This document shows positions 33,310 to 37,187 of a stretch of DNA of 37,187 bases, piece after piece (positions within the stretch are counted from its first letter, which is position 1; the number at the start of each line of letters is the position of its first letter). The notes beneath the pieces were generated by a model. It was not told the DNA's origin. It did not search any database and was given only the letters and a program-made list of their open reading frames with translations. Source of the stretch: Oscillospiraceae bacterium (GTDB taxonomy: Bacteria > Bacillota > Clostridia > UMGS1810). Where the stretch lies: positions 1 to 37,187 of the forward strand of contig SVJL01000011.1 in the NCBI GenBank assembly GCA_015068985.1. Reading direction: 5' to 3'. A program made the translations under genes and the position numbers.

Positions 33310-33915
33310 TTATTCACACATCTTAATACAAATGAAAACATACGCAAACTCTGTTTCGTATTGTTCTTCTATCTTTAACTTCGCATTTTTGATATATTCA
33401 ACTGTTTTATACGCAGAATCAGGGTATATTCTTATTTTCCTTGTATTCATATCTATGTAATTACTTTGATTTTTATCAATGGATAAAATAAATTTGCCTG
33501 TTTCACTTAATATTTCTCTAACTCTATCAAAGGCCCTTTGTTTATCTTTTATGTGCATAAAAGTTAAAGAAGAATATATGATATCAAATTCACGCTCAAA
33601 ATCAGCCACCAAAAAATCGTTGCAAATTAGTTCAACATTTTTGTATGCAGACAGATTTTCTTTCGCTCTTTCAATAGTTTTTGGTGATATATCAACACCG
33701 TAAAAACGTCTACATAAAGGCACAACGCGAATAGCAAGTCTACCGGTTCCTACACCTATTTCCAGGACTGTTTTTTCTTTATTAATGTTCATTTTATCAA
33801 TAAATTTTGTTCCATCCCACTTATCCATATAATCTTTTAATGGTTTTGGATCATGTACCGGATCATTATTTTCATCAATTAATAAATCATAATGACGGAT
33901 TACAGTATTATTCAT
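33310..33915 (-). CDS. class I SAM-dependent methyltransferase
   Basis: A 201-residue soluble enzyme. The SAM-binding motif I is TVLEIGVGTGRLAIRV, followed by the acidic ribose-binding end of strand 2 (FYGVDISPKTIERAK) and motif III-like CNDFLVADFEREFDIIYSS. The substrate cannot be predicted; the fold resembles UbiE/methyltransferase-25 small-molecule enzymes. The ATG lies four bases after the stop of the four-helix-bundle gene, with AGAGG embedded in that gene's end, so the two are co-transcribed. AT-rich base use suggests acquisition. Confidence 0.85.
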   Translation of the reverse strand: MNNTVIRHYDLLIDENNDPVHDPKPLKDYMDKWDGTKFIDKMNINKEKTVLEIGVGTGRLAIRVVPLCRRFYGVDISPKTIERAKENLSAYKNVELICNDFLVADFEREFDIIYSSLTFMHIKDKQRAFDRVREILSETGKFILSIDKNQSNYIDMNTRKIRIYPDSAYKTVEYIKNAKLKIEEQYETEFAYVFICIKMCE

Positions 33916-33919
33916 TTTA

Positions 33920-34285
33920 TCAACCTCTTTCGGCTGTTTTGTTTTTAACTGTGTTAATTGACGAAATCAACATTCTGCGAATTTGTCCACAATCATTTAT
34001 CATCTTTTTAAATTGTTCATCATCAATATATCTTGTTCGATTAAGAAGTTCTATCCAATATTCTGATTCGTAACATTCCTTTAAAGCTATCTGCATTTTT
34101 GATATAAAATCAGCAGTTCCGTGAGCATATTTTGACTCGTGAATATTAGCACCGATTGAAGTACCGGAACGCACAAGCTGGTTCGTTAATACGCTTTCCC
34201 TTTTCGTTTCCTTAATAGCTTTACACATATTTATTATTTCAACAGCGAAATCTTTTGCCTTATCAAGCATTATACTTTCTGCCAT
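33920..34285 (-). CDS. four-helix-bundle protein (23S rRNA intervening-sequence / S23 family)
   Basis: A 121-residue all-helical protein with the family's core: DFAVEIINMCKAIKET, LTNQLVRSGTSIGANIHESKYA, DFISKMQIALKECYESEYWIELL. The family includes proteins encoded within 23S rRNA intervening sequences and Avd proteins of diversity-generating retroelements; these form basic pentamers that bind nucleic acid. No reverse transcriptase or rRNA is present here. It is preceded by a strong promoter and a transcribed array of palindromes (34311-34506), and overlaps in function, if at all, with the methyltransferase four bases downstream. The array as RNA or DNA partner is my inference. Confidence 0.88.
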   Translation of the reverse strand: MAESIMLDKAKDFAVEIINMCKAIKETKRESVLTNQLVRSGTSIGANIHESKYAHGTADFISKMQIALKECYESEYWIELLNRTRYIDDEQFKKMINDCGQIRRMLISSINTVKNKTAERG

Positions 34286-34310
34286 ATTCTCACATCCAAT
34301 AAATTTCTTT

Positions 34311-34506
34311 TAGCTAAATTTTGAACTAAAGTTCAAAGCTAAATTATCTCACTCAGTTCGATAGCTAAATAACTCCTTTGGAGTAGCTAAATTAAATTCG
34401 CCATTAGCTGACCGTAGGTCAATTTAGCTACGAAGTAATTTAGCGTGCATCAGCACATTTAGCTCGCCGTCAGGCGAATTTAGCTGAATTCAACTTCGTT
34501 GAATTC
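34311..34506. repeat. symmetric array of 9-bp boxes separated by palindromic hairpins
   Basis: Four copies of AGCTAAATT (starting 34312, 34337, 34363, 34385; the third is one base short) are followed by four copies of its reverse complement AATTTAGCT (34421, 34437, 34457, 34477; the middle two shortened by one base). A partial box is at 34404. Spacers differ in sequence but most are short palindromes: TTGAACT/AGTTCAA (34321-34336), ACTCC/GGAGT (34371-34384), GACC/GGTC (around 34410-34420), AC/GT (34430-34436), GTGC/GCAC (34445-34456), CGCC/GGCG (34465-34476). A final 9-bp palindrome GAATTCAAC/GTTGAATTC fills 34486-34506. Forward and reverse boxes can pair outside-in, giving a ladder with side hairpins. 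Confidence 0.85.
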
Positions 34507-34535
34507 ATTATAACATATTTATCCGTCTAATTCAA
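34507..34535 (-). promoter_or_regulatory. promoter reading through the array into the four-helix-bundle gene
   Basis: Minus-strand TTGAAT (34530-34535), 17-base spacer, perfect TATAAT (34507-34512), directly abutting the last palindrome. The array would be the first ~190 bases of the transcript. Confidence 0.75.
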
Positions 34536-34615
34536 TAAATTATTACTTTTGATTATCCGGATATCTTGCACACTTGTCCAATTATCAGAAAAACAACGCA
34601 ATTATCAGCTTAGTG

Positions 34616-34644
34616 TTGACGGTGCATAAAGCGACCTATAAAAT
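34616..34644 (+). promoter_or_regulatory. promoter for the SGNH esterase gene
   Basis: TTGACG (34616-34621), 17-base spacer, TAAAAT (34639-34644). The stretch 34536-34615 shows nothing else. Confidence 0.55.
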
Positions 34645-34706
34645 CACTTATGATAGTCTTAGGGCTGCTAATTTTAACTCGAACTATAGGGAAAGGTGTG
34701 TATTTG

Positions 34707-36269
34707 GTGCACAAAAACATATTATCTTTAGTAATCACGTTGCTTTTTATTACAATCATATGTGTTCCGGTGAGTGCAAATGAAACAATACCCGAGGCAA
34801 CCGCTTCCGAATTTGCCGTTGCTCCGGCATTTGGGGACGGTATGGTTTTTCAACAGAATGAACCAATAAAAATATGGGGCACATCTCCGTGCGAGGGGGA
34901 ATATATCAACGCAGTTTTTGACGGTTCAATGGGCTATGCCTGTGTTAAAGACGGCAAGTGGGAAATTACCATGGCTCCACGTATATACTCATCTGAACCA
35001 AAAGTTTTGGAAATATATGGCGGTGAGGGAAGCGACTATGTTTCGTTTGAAAACATCACCGTTGGAGACGTATGGTGGGTTATTGGACAGTCTAATGCCG
35101 AATATTCATCATCGGCTGCCCCTGAGTGGGACGAGTTTGAATCTCAGATAAGAGGCGACGAAAACATTGTGATTTACAATATCGGTTCAAAAGGTTTTGA
35201 ACCCGGTGACCACTACAGATGGCGTAAATTCAACAAATACAGCACCTACGATGCAAGCGCTCTTGCGTGCTTCACTGCAAAAACCATTTCGGATTCCATT
35301 GGCAACGAAGTGCCAATTGCCATGCTTATCACTGCATATGCAGGTCACGAAATATCTTCTTTTATGCCGCCATCGCTTACCGAAAAATCATCTTCAGCCG
35401 GCAAAAAAAGCATAAAATACAACGACACAATTGACTATGTTGTTAAAATGCCCGTAAAGGGAATTATATGGTATCAGGGCGAAGCAGATGCATCTATGGC
35501 AGTTGATTACTCAAAAAAGCTCTCCGACTACATAGAATGGATTAGAGAGGTTAAAAATCAGCAAAACCGCAATTTTCCTTTTTATACAATAGAATTGCCG
35601 CCAAGCTTTAACGACACATCAGACCCTGCCAGACAGTTTATAGATTTTGGCAACGTCAGATGTGAAGCAGGCGGATTGACGACAAGCGTTGAAAATTATC
35701 ACGTTTGCGTCACATCAGACCTTTGGAACAACCGAAGCTTTAGCAACAACCTTCATCCCAACAACAAAAAATTAATATCAACCCGACTGGCATATATGAT
35801 TCTTTCCAGAGAATATGCCTTCGGCAACGAAGAAGCTTATTTTGGCCCCACACTGAAAGAAGCCAAGCTTTCAGACGACAAGCTGGAAGCAGAGCTCACA
35901 TTCAACTATTGCAGCAACGGATTGAAAGCTGACTCAATAAGCGGAATGATTTTTATCGGAAGCGACTGGCACCCCATTGAAAACATTAAATATGAACTTG
36001 TTGCAAATGACCGCATCAAAATAAAATCAGAAAAACCCATATACATTATCCGATACAATGCCAACACAGAAAATGTGTTTGCAACAAACATATTCTTGAG
36101 CAATTCCGGCAATATTCCCGCTGCCGCTTTTGCTGTTACTTTCCAAAGGCCCAGTGCCGCAATGGCTCTGCGGTCAAATTTCGGATTTTTGATAATTGCC
36201 GGTTTTGTTGTTATTTTAGCTCTCATAGCAATTTTTATAGTTATCAAACGCAAGAAAAAACAGCAATAG
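34707..36269 (+). CDS. membrane-anchored SGNH esterase (sialate O-acetylesterase-like)
   Basis: A 520-residue extracellular esterase. An N-terminal signal (ILSLVITLLFITIICVPVSA) leads to a beta domain and an SGNH hydrolase: VWWVIGQSNAEY (catalytic Ser ~129), WYQGEADAS (block II/III), and NLHPNNKK (His ~350). The family normally has Asp three residues before this His; here it is Asn347. A C-terminal membrane segment (FGFLIIAGFVVILALIAIFIV) and a basic tail (KRKKKQQ) anchor it. The substrate may be acetylated glycans, but sialic acid is not implied. The start is GTG 34707, eight bases after AAAGGTG; an upstream ATG at 34650 lacks a ribosome site and would spoil the signal peptide. Confidence 0.85.
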   Translation: MHKNILSLVITLLFITIICVPVSANETIPEATASEFAVAPAFGDGMVFQQNEPIKIWGTSPCEGEYINAVFDGSMGYACVKDGKWEITMAPRIYSSEPKVLEIYGGEGSDYVSFENITVGDVWWVIGQSNAEYSSSAAPEWDEFESQIRGDENIVIYNIGSKGFEPGDHYRWRKFNKYSTYDASALACFTAKTISDSIGNEVPIAMLITAYAGHEISSFMPPSLTEKSSSAGKKSIKYNDTIDYVVKMPVKGIIWYQGEADASMAVDYSKKLSDYIEWIREVKNQQNRNFPFYTIELPPSFNDTSDPARQFIDFGNVRCEAGGLTTSVENYHVCVTSDLWNNRSFSNNLHPNNKKLISTRLAYMILSREYAFGNEEAYFGPTLKEAKLSDDKLEAELTFNYCSNGLKADSISGMIFIGSDWHPIENIKYELVANDRIKIKSEKPIYIIRYNANTENVFATNIFLSNSGNIPAAAFAVTFQRPSAAMALRSNFGFLIIAGFVVILALIAIFIVIKRKKKQQ

Positions 36270-36306
36270 TCAAATCTCATTATTTTACAAATTTTTAAAA
36301 TTATAC

Positions 36307-36335
36307 TTGAAAAAAAACATATTTGCATTTATAAT
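36307..36335 (+). promoter_or_regulatory. promoter for the LytTR regulator
   Basis: TTGAAA (36307-36312), 17-base spacer, perfect TATAAT (36330-36335). Confidence 0.75.
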
Positions 36336-36378
36336 TAAACTGATGTAGTTTACAATAAATTAACATAGGAGTTACAGT

Positions 36379-37077
36379 ATGGTAGTATATTGCTTTGACA
36401 ATGACAAATCAACAGAAACCCTGATTAAATCTGTTATTCCTGCCAACGAAATGCAAAATGTTGAATTTCACTTTAATGATAAAATATCAGCGATACATTC
36501 TGCCCCCGGCAGTGACACAATAGCTTTTATCGACACACGCATACACGGAAAACGCCAGAACGGTTTTTCGTTGGCGATGCTGCTCAGAGAAAAACTCAAA
36601 GATTGTCATATTGTGTTTATGTCACTTTATCCCGAAGATATGGCTTTGTGCTTCAAAAACCTTATCCGTCCGTCGGGATTTTTGCTAAAGCCTCTTTCAA
36701 AAAGCGAGGTTTCCGCAATCTATTATGCAGTTGATGCCCACATCAAACGCCACAACCGTTCAAGAACCTTTGTTATATCCACTCACGATTACAAACGCTG
36801 CATTGAGCTTGATAAAATAGCATACTTTTCTACCAGCTCCAAAAAGCTTTTTTGCAGACTCAACAACAACGAACGAATTGAATTTTACGGAACAATAACC
36901 GATTTGGAGAAAAAATTCGGCGATGATTTTACCAGATGCCACAGTGGATTTTTGGTTAACAAGCAATACATAAAGGCAGTGCGTCGCAATGAGATGGAGC
37001 TTTTGGATTGCACCGAAACAATTCCTATTTCAAAAAGATATAAACCTTTGATAATGGATAATTTTGAAATCGTTTAA
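36379..37077 (+). CDS. LytTR family response regulator
   Basis: A 232-residue two-component transcription factor. The receiver domain (1-~120) has an early acidic pair (CFDND), the phospho-acceptor Asp52 in AFIDTRIHG, and the conserved Lys104 in FLLKPLSKSE. The LytTR DNA-binding domain (~130-232) has ELDKIAYFSTSSKKLFC, FYGTITDLEKKF, FTRCHSGFLVNKQYIKAV and a typical end KRYKPL. GGAG stands about eight bases before the ATG. No histidine kinase is adjacent in the window; it may lie beyond the right edge. LytTR regulators often control surface or secretion functions, compatible with the preceding esterase gene. Confidence 0.92.
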   Translation: MVVYCFDNDKSTETLIKSVIPANEMQNVEFHFNDKISAIHSAPGSDTIAFIDTRIHGKRQNGFSLAMLLREKLKDCHIVFMSLYPEDMALCFKNLIRPSGFLLKPLSKSEVSAIYYAVDAHIKRHNRSRTFVISTHDYKRCIELDKIAYFSTSSKKLFCRLNNNERIEFYGTITDLEKKFGDDFTRCHSGFLVNKQYIKAVRRNEMELLDCTETIPISKRYKPLIMDNFEIV

Positions 37078-37090
37078 AATGCAGGAAAAA

Positions 37091-37187
37091 AAGCTTAGCA
37101 TTTTTGAGGAGTTTTAGGTGCGGAGAACGAAGGAAGGCTGACGCCTTTCGAGGACGACAAGCCTAAAAGAACCGAAAATGCTGGCTT
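37091..37187 (+). ncRNA. nested three-helix structured element, cut by window end
   Basis: Helices nest within 97 bases: P1 37091-37104 with 37175-37187 (one bulge), P2 TTTTAGG/CCTAAAA (37112-37118 with 37162-37168), P3 GGAAGGC/GCCTTTC (37132-37138 with 37143-37149, TGAC loop). Purine-rich internal loops (GCGGAGAACGA, GAGGACGACAAG) separate them. It begins 14 bases after the LytTR gene. It could be a complex terminator, whose T-run would be outside the window, or an independent RNA or repeat. I recognise no named family. Confidence 0.45.

Noticed and set aside
34311-34506. CRISPR-like array
   Set aside because: Repeats are only 9 bp and switch orientation halfway; spacers are 7-17 bases and mostly palindromic, and no cas gene is near.
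33920-34506. Diversity-generating retroelement suggested by an Avd-like four-helix-bundle protein
   Set aside because: No reverse transcriptase, template/variable repeat pair or target gene is present; the protein family is broader than Avd.

Overview
The window looks like chromosome from an endospore-forming, low-to-middle-GC Clostridia (Firmicutes) genome, probably uncultured. The evidence is a mother-cell sigma factor (SigK), SpoIIE and SpmA/SpmB, together with Firmicutes gene neighbourhoods: cdaA-cdaR-glmM, acpP-rnc, greA-lysS and a cpsBCD tyrosine-phosphorylation module. No rRNA, tRNA, CRISPR array or intact insertion sequence was seen.

Left end (1-2906): visibly AT-richer DNA with a heparinase II/III-like gene running off the window and a glutaminase-A-like gene without its 5' part. 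This segment abuts sigK, whose reading frame stops inside the recognition helix of region 4.2. The arrangement is what an intervening element interrupting sigK (skin-like) would leave. The missing sigK end and any recombinase would lie outside the window.

3552-13451: divergent sigK/spoIIE region with Spo0A-box-like sites, then spoIIE, a small membrane protein gene and ispE. An AlgI-like O-acyltransferase follows, next to a very unusual triple fusion (DHHW + SGNH hydrolase + DUF4358), then an EamA transporter, acpP and rnc. A large folded leader precedes rnc.

13517-19961 (minus strand): a zinc-ribbon protein gene and efp, then a tight six-gene operon trmH-like, cdaA, cdaR, a truncated GlmM-like pseudoenzyme, nth and an aminopeptidase P gene. 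The pseudoenzyme sits where glmM is normally found; it keeps the scaffold motifs but has lost the metal loop, most of the catalytic loop and its C-terminal domains. GlmM is known to bind and inhibit CdaA, so a dedicated non-catalytic regulator of c-di-AMP synthesis is a reasonable hypothesis.

20116-28472: a DUF606-type transporter, spmA-spmB, a cpsC-cpsD-cpsB phosphoregulatory module without polysaccharide biosynthesis genes, and a run of unknown membrane protein, cyclophilin, NUDIX and mutS2 genes behind one strong promoter and a possible attenuator.

28696-34535: two AT-rich accessory genes (a secreted copper-amine-oxidase-stalk protein and a small membrane protein), lysS, greA with a pseudoknot-like leader, recR, and a module of a SAM methyltransferase plus a four-helix-bundle protein. 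The module's promoter-proximal leader is an array of eight 9-bp boxes, four in each orientation, with mostly palindromic spacers. It can fold into a chain of multi-way junctions and is the strongest candidate for an undescribed RNA/DNA element here.

34707-37187: a membrane-anchored SGNH esterase, a LytTR response regulator and a nested, probably structured RNA or terminator cut by the window end.
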